Of a stretch of 64,000 nt of DNA, positions 37,601 through 50,149 are shown one piece after another. Source of the DNA: Aphidius gifuensis (Eukaryota > Arthropoda > Insecta > Hymenoptera > Braconidae). The notes under the pieces were generated by a model. The model worked only from the letters and a program-made list of their open reading frames with translations. It did no database searches and had not been told where the DNA came from. The stretch is from positions 30,660,154-30,724,153 of the forward strand of contig NC_057788.1 of the NCBI RefSeq assembly GCF_014905175.1, in the 5' to 3' direction. How positions within the stretch are numbered: position 1 is the stretch's first letter; each line of letters starts with the position of its first letter. The position numbers and the translations under genes are program-made.

Positions 37601-40600
37601 TCTAAACAAACAATTGTAAAATGAATTTAAAAAAAAAATAACAAGAACAATCCACACACAAATTGGAAATTAAACAAAAAAAATTATCAAAGACAATAGA
37701 CACATTGAATACCACTATAATTTTATCAAAAAAAAAAAGAAATTAAATATGAAAAAGAAGAAGCCGCTTTTGCATTATTTAAATACCAAGATAAATAATT
37801 CGCGCGAGCAATCATTTAAACAAGAATTTCTCGTGTTTTGCAATAATTACACGTTCTCTTTTTTAATATTTTTTTTTTTGTTGCACGATGACTTATTCTT
37901 GAAAATAGTCCTATTTGCTACTCGTGTAAAATAAACCAGATCCCACGCCTGGCTTTTCGTGGCTTTATTTATAATCATAATATTTTATACATGTGTGTGT
38001 GTGTATACAAAATCCTAAATACAAACGTTAATATACAGGTGAAAGTACCCGCTTGTTGGCTTCTGCAATTAGCGTGTATATGAGGGTCTATTATTAAATC
38101 CGGACAAAATACAAAACCGTGCATCCATATATAACTCAATGCCTATTTGCGTTAATGATTTACGTGATTACTGTTCGTTCGCGTATCGACATAGAAAAAA
38201 TTAAAAAAAAAAAAAACAATTATTCCTTTTTTTTTTCTCTTTATTAATTTATTAACAAAAATATGTATAATTATCATCGATATATAAACCACGATGTGCT
38301 AATGAAAATAAATTAATTTACCTTTGCTTCGATAGTTTATTTATTTATTTTTTTTCATAATTAATTTGTTTTTTATATTAAAAATTATTGCATCAGATTA
38401 ATATTGAGACAAAAAATAAAAAGCCATGAAATTGTATTATTTTTTTTTCATTTCGATGATGAAAGATATCTTTGAGCGAATAAATAAAAAAATAAATAAA
38501 ATGATGATAAAGAAATTGTAGTATGAGGACCCTTTTTTTTCTTCGAGCTTTTTAAACAATTTTAAGGCTCATTTGCCCTTACGAATATCCTGGATACATG
38601 AATAAGGGAATGAGAATTTTGTGTGTGTTGAGAATAGAAAGAAGAAGGAAAAAAAAATGTGTATAAAATTTTTGGGGTCCATTGAATGAGAGAAAAAGAG
38701 AGACAATATTTTAATCCAACGCTAGCCAGCCCAAGGCGAAATATATTTGAAATAATTTTATTTTTCCATCTTTGTTTTTTATGTAAAATATATATATATC
38801 CTTGTTGGATTTATTAACTCTCTCACAGTTGAACCAATTGCCAAGGTAACCCCTCGTATATATTTACCAATTACCTAAGTAATCTGTGGCTGCCAGACTA
38901 ATGTTACTGAACTGTCCTTATACACTCATTTGCCTTACGGCACCAACGAATCTTATCAACACACATACAAAATTTTACTAATCATTTTATCTTTCTCACT
39001 CAATCACACATTCACAAGATCAAATATTCTATACACATCTCATTCTAACATACACCACAACATTAATTTATCTTTGTACAATTTATAATTCCATTTTCCA
39101 ATTCAAAATTACCATCAACTCACATATGGATTATAATAATTTTCTCTATGAAATATGATTTTTTAAAACTCGATAATTAAACCACAAAACAATTACAATT
39201 TTGTTTTATATAATTATTACATAAACAAAGCTAATTATAATATATTTCATCCAATTGATTTTCTATATGCATTGTTAATTTTTCTTTGTTAATAATTATT
39301 TATAACGTTGAAGAAAAAAAAAATTTTAAATACAAAATATATATCTTTATTGTTCAAGTATTTTAAATATTCATACACAACAATGTAAATACATATAATT
39401 TTATGTGGAAGTTTAAATTGGACTCTTTTATTTCTCGTAAAGTCGTAGTATTGTTTTTTTTCTTTTTTCTATTTCAATGTACAATCCCCTATAGAATTAC
39501 ACACAAGTGATTTTTTTTTTTGCTATTATATTTTTTTTTTTCTTTACGCGTAAAAGACACTGGGGGAAAAGAATCTAAAATAGTTGAAGATATATACAGG
39601 TGCATCAATGGCAACGTCGTATTGCAATCTGCATACATTACCATTGTTCAATACCACACGACGACGATATGTACATGTGCACATAAATATATAACAATAT
39701 TAAAAAAAAAAAAAGAAAAAAAATATCAAGTAAATGTGGAAAAACGATAGGGAGAATTTGCAAACACTTTGTCCTGTTTTAAAATTTTCTCACGGAAGTC
39801 ACATGATGCCGGACCGTGTGACGCCTAGGCCTTGAAGAATTGAAGACACATTTTTTTATTATTATTATTGTTTTAATAACATTTAAAAAATTATTAATAT
39901 TATTATTTTTTTAATAATCATCAACAAGGACATTATTTAGATTTTTTATTTATTATTTCTGGAAGTAAGTGCTCATAAATTAATAGTGTATAGTCGCAAC
40001 TACATATTTACTAGCAAGGTCTTGTCTGACATTTCGAGTGACAAGCTGGCTTTACGTGTCTAGCGTGACCGTCCCGTGGTTCTTCTTCTTCTTCTTCTTC
40101 GTCTTCCAACTTTGCTACCACCATCACCATCACCACCCCCCTTGCATTTATTATTCAAATCACCAATAGGTTACGTCACAAACAGATGAGACTCGGAAGT
40201 CGTGCTTCTTGGCCATCACGCTTCTCATTAAATGTTCTGGTTAATAATTTCTTTGAGTAGGTATATATATTTTTATTTAATTTTTTATGATTTGCTTTTT
40301 TTTTTCTTTTTCCTTACTTTATTATTTTAGAAAGAGTGAAAATAATAAATGTTATGTACTCACTAGAGAGTAATATTGAAAAATAAAAATAAAGATGAAA
40401 TCATACGAGTATATCTCAGTTGAAAATAGTATAGTTAGTGTTGGATATATAACGATTTTTGAGCCCTTGACAAAACGACCATCATAAAGAGACTAGATGA
40501 GATGAAGATGGGGGTGTATGTATTTTGTATACACAACATTATGTGGATCTTTGGCCCCATGGGTCACACGACATAACCATACATTCAACCTTTATGAATA

Positions 40601-43600
40601 TTTTATAAAAATGTTGCTCTCATGATCGTCGAAAATTTTACCCACGTTGATCATCCAAGTACTATAAAAACCCTCAGTGATTCAACATTCGAATAATAAT
40701 TTAATTAATTATTTAAATTGGTTTTTTTTTAGATAAATAATATTCAACTTGAATGGAATTTAATAGATCATTTTATTTTTTTCATTACTTGTTAATTGTA
40801 TAATTAATGTAATTTTTTAAAAACACGTTTCTTTTTTGATCGAGTAGATTGAGTAATAAATAAATTATTTATATTTTGAATTATTAATTGAATATAATCA
40901 TTGACAATTTATTAACTCAAATAAATTTTAATATTATAATTTTAAAATTAAAACAAGTGTTTTTATCTTGTATCAGTAGATTGAGTAGAAACGGACGTTT
41001 GTTTTTTTGACTACTGAAATAATTAATAATAACGTTACTTGCCTCAAACCAATATTATAATAAATTCATTTTTAAAAAAAAATGTTTATTTTGAATTATT
41101 GTGATAAATAAATCATCATTTAATTTATTATCATACATAAAAAATAAAAATAATAATAATTTCTTTCGACATACTTTTATGAAATATTATAAATTTAAAT
41201 AAATAATTAATTTTTTTTTTCTTTATTATCTTTAAATTTAAATTAATCAAAAATATATATCATCATTACCAAAAATGCTTGAGTAACATTTTAATGGTTT
41301 TTTTTTTATTTTATTTATTTTTCTTGAAAAAGCAGCAATTACAGTATTTGAAAGTACAGAGGAGAGAGTAAGGGTAGAAAAAATAGAAATAAAAATAAAA
41401 AAAAAAAAAACGTGCCATAGTAGAAAAGCACTCTGTGAAAATCTATTGCATGTGAGTGGTTACAGTATTGTATTTATATATATATAAAGAAAATGATGCT
41501 GCGATGTAAGTGAGTCGAGAAAAGAAAAAAAAAAAGAAAATAAGGGTGAGGGTGGTAGTTGAGTATATGGGGCGGGGTGTGGGCTCAAATGACACGGAAT
41601 AAAAGTAATGCCCAACTATACGACGCCCCTTCTAAGATCACGTCTCCCCTATTTTATTTTTTTATTTTATTTCTTCTCCTTCTTACCGCAAAAGTTTATT
41701 TTTTTTTTTCTTGAGCTTTTCACTTCAACTACTATCGTTCTTATCGCGTGTATGATTGTCCGCATGTATATATGTACATAGTTTATCAATACCAATACCA
41801 ATAATTCTTTAGCTGGGTAGATACATAAAGTAATCGATATCGAGAAATAAAAAAAATACCCTACACTATTCTACTGCACATACTCTAAAAATTCTTATTC
41901 CTTTTTGTTCTATGCATTTTTTTTTTTCATTCTATTTTAACCACCCTTGTTTTTATGTAGCTGGTTGTTCTTTTTTTTTTTATGGTATTTTTTCTTGTTT
42001 CATTTTATTTTTACTATATATATTTTTTTTTCTTCTACCAATCGATTTGCAATTATCGAGGCCATTCGATGCTAGTTGTTGTCCTCGGTATATGAAATTT
42101 TGCCTCGCCTCTTTTGCCTCGTTTCTTTGCGTGTTCACAATTGCCCCCGCCATGAAAATTGATTGTATTATATTTAAATCAATGTAAACTTGAAGGACAT
42201 CATTAATGAACTATCCTCACACTCATTTTTTGATTGATATTATGCAGTTTTATATTATTTTTTCTTTCATACACTGCAGAATGTCATTAATAATATTTTT
42301 GACTAAATTGTTGTCGTGATGACACACAGTTTGTCTTTTTTATTTACGTGTCCTTCGCTGCAGGATTAATAAAAAAAAATTATTATTATTTTTTAATCGT
42401 TATTATTTTTGTTATATTTGTTTTTATTTTTTTTTCTTTTAATTATTATCATGTGGAGAGAAACCAATCATTCGAAAAAACAATATTACTTTTCGAAAAA
42501 AAAAATCTTTATAAATCATAAAGACAAAATGGTTTATCATGTCCGGGTTTCTTAGAATTTTTTGTCTTCATTTTTTTTTTAGTTTTATTGTTTAATATAA
42601 ATCTTGCTGAATTTAATTATATTCACTTATTCATCATCACACGCGTGCTTGATAAATCTTTTGTGCGTTTTTTATATTTAAATTGCTTTTTTTTTTTTTA
42701 TTCAAGTTGACAGCTTAGCAGAGTTTTTTTATTTACCGGCTTAATCGGAGACTTTGACAATGTAATCGAATCCTTTCGTTGTTATTGAATTCTAAGAACC
42801 ATTATCGGCTTCCCATCAAAAGATTAAAAAATAATTTACCAAAAATAATATAAAAAATAAAAAAAATTAAATACACTCATGCATAATAATAAATTCAATC
42901 TGAAAAAATATAATTTTTTCATAAAACAAAAATTGACAAAGTAGTAATAAAAAAAAAGTAAATAATTTTTTTTTAAATTACCCAACATTGCTTGTATATT
43001 AATTTGATATTTTTTGCTCATTTCAGGATATCTGTGGAATGCGGAGAGACACATTGAATGACTATGATGAAAAAAAAGGGCCATATCGAATCGGACCACC
43101 TTGCGCCAAGATTAAAAGTAGACAGACAAGCATATTGTATAAAATAATAGTAAGTATACACACGTAAAGCATATGTGTATATAGTTTTTTTTTTATAATA
43201 TCACTGTTAAATAATGTTTTATACCTGGCAAGATTGGGTACATGTCGCGGCGATTTAAAAGGATTTGTCACAGTGGTGGTGACCGTCTTTGGCTTGATAT
43301 ATACCGAGAATATTTTTCAAAGGCGTGTCGGGTACCTTACGATAAGTAAGAATAAAAAATAAATAATATAAAAAAGGCAATAAAAAAAGATACAGACCAG
43401 CTGAGAGATGACTCGATGGCCTTGAAATATTTAAGTGTGAAAGACGAGCATCATCAAAAATAAATTAATGTCACAATCGTTGGCATCATCGTTACGTAAA
43501 TAATTTTTTTTTTAATCATACTTTTATAAGGAAAAAAAAACCCGTCTATCTAATTTTTTTAAGCTTTATTATTTATTATTATAATAATTTGTTGTTTTTT

Positions 43601-46600
43601 TTTGTTTTCTAGAAAAGGAGAGAATATATTTCGAACTCAAGATGAGACACAGTGACCTAGTGAAGGGGATATTAAATCGTGACGTCATTCAACATGTAAG
43701 CACCCTTCATGGGGATGAGCCTGGAGGGTTTTAATGTTGGGGTACGTATATACTTTCATCTACTGTATATGTAACAAATAAAAATCAATATTTAGTCCGT
43801 GGGGTACAATCCGTCTGTTATGTACTCTAAAAAAATATTTACAATCTTGTAGAAAATATTAATCCATCAATTTATCATAATTTTAGTCAACTTATATTTA
43901 TCCAAGTTGATATCTATTTTTTTTTTTTTCTCATTGAAAGTTATATATAAGAATGGATGAGATTTGAAATCAAGCCAATTAATTTACTTGATTTATTTTG
44001 TCACAGTAAAAATCAAAGATTGAAAAAAAATAAATAACAAAGATTTTGGCAGACATCCGGTCGTTCCGATTGAGTGGTGGATTAAAACTTTTTTTTATTT
44101 TTTTTTTTTTTGTTATCAAGGACAAAAAGTTAACACACTGACAAACAATATGTGGATTTTTTTTTTCGTGTTAAAGTTTTCGAGTGATATTAGGTACGTC
44201 CAGACAATAATAATATTTACTTAATTTTTTTTTTTTTCTCAACTGTTAAGAAGAAAAATTGAGCGTATCAATAGTCTCATTTTTTTTTTTTTCTCCGGCC
44301 AACAAAATTGATAAAATAAAACAACAAAGTTTATAACTTTGTTGATAATTTTTTTGACCTTCAACTCTAAATTCAATTAATTATTATTTAAAAATGATTT
44401 GTCATAAAAATAAATACCTTGAAGTCTTCAAGAACAAGACACAATGATTAGTCATAAATTCATAAATATAAATTTATATTTAAAAATTAAAATTACATTT
44501 TGAAATAAAAAATTTAAATTAAGCCAAATAATAATAGCTAATTGACAAAGAGTTTAAAAAAAAAAAAAGAGAAGCTATAAAATGTTATAATTATATATTT
44601 ATAAAGTAAATTCATTGAGTGACTCTGATTATGATAACCGTAAAAATTAATGGCAAATAAATTTGCATATAAAGGGACGATGTCAAAGCGCACTGGCATG
44701 ACGTGCTTATAACGTCCGGTTAATATATTTATATATATAATATTATTATGTTATGCTCACAGGTGTTTATCGCCCTTCTTCATCTATCATTTATAAACAA
44801 CGAGTATTAATAATCACGGTCGTTACATTTATACATTCGTCTTTGTAAATTTTTTTTTTTTTCATAATATTCATGCTCATCCTCAAAATGCCTTATTTTC
44901 TATACATATTTTTACTATAATCGCAACTACTGAATATATATTTATAAAGAAAGAGGAAAAAAAAAAATATAAATCCGTCGCGCTATGCTCGTCCGCGGAA
45001 TCTTATTTAAAAAATAATTGCGCGACCGCTTGGAATTGTTTCCTGTGCTTGATTACGACTAATTGTTTAATATTTAAAAGTATAATAGATACACTGTGCA
45101 CTTTTTAAACGTTCTTGGACTATACGTAACAATCATTTTCCTTGTATCTTCCAGTTATAGAAAAATATAAAAAAATAAATTATATATTTAATTGTTACAT
45201 TGTTATAAATAAATGCATTTTTACGTTTTGTTCATTGAAATTAATTATACATACAACATGATCATAAAAATCACTAGTTTTTTTTTTTAATCTACAAAAA
45301 ATAGCAACAATAAAAAATGATAAATTTCGTAATTTTAAAAGTTAAAAAAAAATACAAATTACTTTGTTGAATGAATCATTACATATGAACTTTCACTTTA
45401 AATTTAAAATTGTCTTTTTAAATATTTAAAAATACATATAATATTCAAAAGAGTAATTGATTTTTATTTTTATAAAAAAAAAAAAAAAAATAGTAATATA
45501 AATTTAATTTTATATATTTTTCAAATTGATAGTTGTAAAATATCTAAAATACATAACATGCAACAATACTGAATTTTTGTTTAATGTTCCTTTTTAATTT
45601 TTAGATAGTTCCGGAATATTCAACAATTTATTTGAAGGGTAAAAAAGAAATTACGAGAATTCAGGATATTAATGCATGCCAATTTGAGCTATCAACGAAA
45701 TGACTATTCAGATATTTCAGTATTTTACAAAGGTATGTAGTATGTAGGGGTAAAATAACACACATATATATAAAACAGTAAATCCCGAAAAATGAAGTAC
45801 AGAAGTACACGGCCAATCTGTCGCTGTCTACATTAGCTTTTATAGTAGACATACTATTTCAATGGGGACGACTGTACACGCTTTTTGGACACACATGTAA
45901 AAAATTTTACTTCTGATGAAACTGGCCCTCTTTATTTTATATATTTTTTTTCTATATATTCTTTTTTTTTTATTTTGTTGAACGCCCAGGGAATACTTTT
46001 AAAGTAAATTAGCTTTTTAGTTTTGAGAGTGCCTAAAATACCATGTAAAAAAAAAGTTGAATCATCCACGTGTATATACTATTAATGTGAATGGATTTTT
46101 GGTAAAATTGTGAAGAGTGGTATAATCAATGAAATGTATATTTACATTTATATATAGTGTATATATAACTATACTATTTTCAATGGCAATTTGGGAATGA
46201 ATGTTGTTGAAAAGCAACACAGTGTGTCTGAAGGTACATGGATCAACGGCGAAAAACATTGAGACCCGTTGAAAACATCAAGAGGTCACTCGGACTTCTC
46301 TTTTCTCTTTTGAATATATACATTTTGTATTTCGTGGTTTATTAGTTTTTTTTTTTTTAGAAACTTTTTTTCATTTGGTTATTTTCAAGAGAGATATACA
46401 CATGGTAGTTGACCCTTTACAGTGGCTTTTTTGTCTCAATGTGCCTTAACTTTTTTTTTGGTTTCTTCAGATGCTTTTTACACTCGGTATTTTATTTATT
46501 TTATTTTTTACTTTTGAATGGTTTTTCGAAATACCGAAGTATGATACAAAAAAGACGAAAAAAAAACTGTAATCTGCAGTTGGAGTTATGACCTCAACAG

Positions 46601-46878
46601 AAGGTAGTATAAATTTTTAATGAATAAAAAAGAAAAAAATATATAGACAAGAAAATAATAATGCAGACACATGCAGTGAAGTGCAGTACTTCCCATAGAA
46701 ATCATCATATAAATGTTGTATCATGATTGACTTTAACGAGCGCGACCCTGGTGAATGATAGTATTCTACTCATTCACTCGCACTCTACTGCACACATGCC
46801 TATGGAGTATAAGTTTCGAAATTTAAAATACTTGCGAGTTAATATATTTTGTGATCGATAAAAGACGAGTGTAACTAG

Positions 46879-46894
46879 CAACACTCTAGTGTTG
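46879..46894. repeat. 7-bp inverted repeat hairpin
   Basis: CAACACT and AGTGTTG are separated by two bases, forming a tight stem. No associated gene is visible. Confidence 0.5.
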
Positions 46895-47144
46895 TCTTTG
46901 ACGTATTGATATATACATAAAAAATAATAAATAAATATGAAAATGTGAGCAAGAAATACTCACGAATGTGTCTTGGAAAATTTGAGTAAAGTAAAGAGGG
47001 CTATCATGCGTGGCGATAAATAATCAAAGGGGCGAGACAGTCCTACTTGTACATGTACATATATAGCAGTGAAAAAATACATATATAAAAAACAAAAATG
47101 AAAAAAAAAAATACAAGTCGAAGGCAAATATATACCTGGCGACT

Positions 47145-47189
47145 CCCTGCAATGCGACCTCAGGTCAACATCTAGTGGACATTGCAGGG
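47145..47189. repeat. 10-bp GC-rich inverted repeat
   Basis: CCCTGCAATG (47145-47154) pairs perfectly with CATTGCAGGG (47180-47189) over a 25-base spacer. The spacer contains its own small GACC/GGTC stem, and flanking GGC/GCC can extend the pairing. This is unusual in such AT-rich DNA. It could be a structured RNA, a small hairpin precursor or the termini of a decayed element. Confidence 0.6.
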
Positions 47190-47346
47190 GGCCATACTAA
47201 CGAGCCGGCCAATTAATATTTTTATTAGATGCCAGTTATCTTTTTCAACTGATTTCTGCTCTAAATTTTTATCAATTTTCAATTTTTAAAAAGATAATTA
47301 ATTTTTAGACAATAATTAAAGACTTAACTTTTTTCTTCAATAAATA

Positions 47347-47563
47347 TCTACTTGCACCGTTTCCGACCCTCACTCCGACTCTACGTTTTTTTTTGAAATA
47401 TGAATTCCGAGCTTGACCTAAATGTTCGTGAATAAACCCTACGAATCTTATAATAGCATATTTAACAAAATAAATACTCAAGTTTTAAAATGAAACAATA
47501 TTCACTTGCACGCACTCTGACTCTGACCCTAAGTCCGACTTTACGTTTTTTTTTTGAAATATT
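47347..47563. repeat. Local direct repeat, two copies about 155 bp apart
   Basis: Copies at about 47347-47402 and 47501-47563 share ACTTGCA, GACCCT, then TCCGACT(C/T)TACG, a run of T and GAAATAT. The second copy carries an extra CTCTGACTCTGACC micro-duplication. This suggests a remnant of a tandem array or of a small repeat element. Confidence 0.55.
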
Positions 47564-47569
47564 TTTAGA

Positions 47570-48900
47570 TTTAATTTCCCAAAAAGCGACTTTAGATATA
47601 AGGGTCAATCAATTTTTTTAATTTTTGTACTTATCGGACTTGGTGTTAAATATTTAAGTGATCATCCAAAGGTCAAACAATCATAATTTTTCTACCCAAA
47701 TAAATATAAAAAAAAAAAAAGATAAAACATAATTGAACATATTGACTAATGCCAAGTGATTTGATACTAATTGTGCACATCTTTATACATAACTAAAATG
47801 CCATTTGCAATATGAGAGAAATAACTTTATGTATTTATTATCAGTGAAATATACTAGAATATATATACAAAGAATAATACGCATCGATGCTCACAGATTG
47901 GCCATATATATTTTGATAAATATATACGTGCAACACAACCTGTGTGTATCAGGTTATAGTGTAGCAATAATAAGAATGAGAAGGATCATCATCATGGTGT
48001 ATATTATTGTGTCGATTTGTAGGCAATACCCTCAAATACACATACATGCATCAAAATACAAATACACAATAATCATAATGGTATATATTTGGTGGTGTTG
48101 TATAATCTCATGACCCAACCCTTTACTTGTCTTCTTGTTGGTGTATGTATATATATGTATACATGCCAACCCCCGGGTGAGGATTGTTACCGGCGTTCAT
48201 GACTCGAATCTGACTCTTCAACAAGCGATCATGTGGATATACGGTGATTTGGCTAACCACACGTTGTCCAACTATATATCGGCGGCATTCACAAGCATTG
48301 TTGTTTGCTTGCTTTGATGAGGCCAATTCAATAGCTATTCCAACGTACAGTAAAATACGAATTGAGATTGTTAAAACATTTGTTTATATATCACGCATTC
48401 TGTAGTTGAATTTAAAAAAAAAAAAATATTCATGTGGTTTCTATACTCGTCTCTGATGTGCCATCGTGTGGATCATATGTCATTATTGTTATACATCATT
48501 GGGTATATTTTTTTTTATGTATTTATTGAGATCCACATAACACAATCGATAGCTTCTTATTTTTATTTTATTTATTTATATTCAACTCTATACAATTTTC
48601 GTGATATTATTTCGCGTTAATTTCATGATACAACAACGCGCAAATTTAAAATATAAAATATTTTTTTTTATATTGTATATAGTCTTTTGATCGTGCACTT
48701 TGAATATAAGTGGAGTTCAGTTGGAGTTTGTACAATGGTTATTTTATTATTTTAGTTTTTCGATTTGATTTTTTTTTTTTTGATTTCAGAATTGATACGA
48801 AAATGAGGAGAGAGGAGAGGGATGTATGTAGTTTTATCTCAATCGATTTTCACGTGAGACACGACCTTTGGTTATTAGTGAAATGTACACTATCATCATC
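47570..48900. other. Intergenic region without gene
   Basis: Moderately AT-rich sequence with interrupted frames and many TATA-type stretches. Nothing coding is recognised. Confidence 0.4.
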
Positions 48901-48974
48901 TAGACCTTTCATCCTGTTAAACAATTTTCAAGTTACACATTATGTATATATGCTGGTTAATATATGCTCGGTAC

Positions 48975-49041
48975 GAATATAAATATATACATCCAGACGA
49001 GGAAACGAAAACCGCTGTGTATCTTGTGTCTCGAGCTAGCG
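48975..49041 (+). promoter_or_regulatory. Possible untranslated first exon with strong donor
   Basis: A TATA-like ATATAAATATATA (about 48976-48988) precedes a GC-richer segment that ends in CTAGCG/GTAAGTAAA, a near-consensus 5' splice site at about 49041. No ATG-initiated frame is evident, so it would be a 5' UTR exon. It lies about 5 kb upstream, on the same strand, of the transcription-factor-like exon at 54.3 kb, which has a matching acceptor. Confidence 0.3.
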
Positions 49042-49184
49042 GTAAGTAAAATTTTTGGTTTATGCATGTTTATTTTATTTTGTTGAAAAAAAAAAACATG
49101 AGGGTTGTTTTATACTTGGAAAATATATAGTGGTAGTAAGGGAGTTGAGCTTGCACTATTAAATGCAGACACGAGCAGGTACAG

Positions 49185-49208
49185 TCAGGAAATTGCCTAA
49201 TTTCCTGA
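49185..49208. repeat. 10-bp perfect inverted repeat, 4-base loop
   Basis: TCAGGAAATT, then GCCT, then AATTTCCTGA: a perfect 10-pair hairpin. The arms hold AGGAAA/TTTCCT cores of ETS/STAT-like type. It sits 145 bases after the candidate first exon near 49.0 kb. Confidence 0.7.
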
Positions 49209-49904
49209 GTGCGCATGCCGATCCGTCAACAATTTTGACATGACTGTGACGGTTTTTGTTGCACGTAATTTCATGATATATATTTAATGTCAAGTGTCGA
49301 AATCAAGGCCTCTTTTGACGCCAAAATATACTTGCTTTTTTTTTAATTTTATCTAAAAGTCTCGAGCAAGAACTTAATTTATTTTTGCATACATAAAAAC
49401 ACGTTATATAAAAAATTTTTTATATATTTTCTTAAAAGTATATTTGTTTGTTTTTAATTTTATAATTACGTTAATCATTTTTTATTTATTTTTCTTTCTT
49501 CGTTATGAAACGATCGATACATAAATAATAAACTCATGTCACTTTTTATACACATAAAATTCTTAAATCTGAATTAATAAAATCAAAAAAAAAAATCAAG
49601 AAAAATAACCATTAATCATTTTCAAGGCGTTGCGTCTGATTTGGGAATCGTGACGTGCGTATACACATGGGGTGCGTTTACGTTGACGTGAGGACCTATC
49701 AGTCTTCATATTCAACTTGATACATCACTTTAAATAAATATGTAATCTCAATCCTCAATTTTTTCATTGAAAACATGAAAAAAAAAATAAATAAAAACCG
49801 TAGCATCCCTTACAAAATAAAAAAGAAAGAAAAAAAAAAATGATAAAGAAACTGAGACAGTGCTATGTAGTAAATTATAAATATAGGTATGTATAGGTAT
49901 ATAG

Positions 49905-50110
49905 TGACGATCCGCAAATCTTTTGTTATCGAAAATCGACCCTTCGGTTGAGTCTTGGTAGTCAGCCGGAAGCCCCGGTTGCGGGTAAAAGAGTATATAG
50001 TTCAGTCTCGCGTCAGCTAAGACGTCCCAGAGCCGTCGAGGCGAAAGATTAAGTGTGGGACGTGGGTCGAGAGTGATAGACTGACTAATCCGTGAACTAA
50101 GACTTTGCCA
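49905..50110. promoter_or_regulatory. GC-rich island with 8-bp inverted repeat
   Basis: About 200 bases of clearly higher G+C with many CpG. It contains ACGTCCCA (50022-50029) mirrored by TGGGACGT (50056-50063), and TATATAG followed closely by TTCAGTC. An open frame crosses it on the minus strand but soon becomes poly-Phe, so I do not call a gene. A first exon, promoter or structured RNA is more likely. Confidence 0.35.
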
Positions 50111-50149
50111 AGTATCCACAAATATAGTGTGTGTACACACTCACACACT

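Larger units (their letters stand above)
30310..47100. other. Long gene desert
   Basis: No gene can be supported on either strand across this stretch. It alternates A/T-only blocks (36840-37190, 40690-41270, 45170-45540) with mixed patches of a few hundred bases (30390-30560, 31360-31480, 31600-31790, 33640-33800, 36150-36310, 46660-46860). Microsatellites include GAT repeats near 32232-32256, CTT repeats at 40081-40101 and TG repeats near 37994. A Sp/KLF-like GGGGCGGGGTGTGG lies near 41570. Open frames in the region are dominated by homopolymer translations. Confidence 0.5.

Noticed and set aside
40081..40101. CTT repeat run as a possible coding or regulatory element
   Set aside because: It is a simple microsatellite with no flanking structure.
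49748..50140. 130-codon minus-strand frame across a GC-rich island
   Set aside because: The island part looks peptide-like by composition only, the second half is poly-Phe from a poly-A tract, and the inverted repeat in the island suggests a non-coding role.
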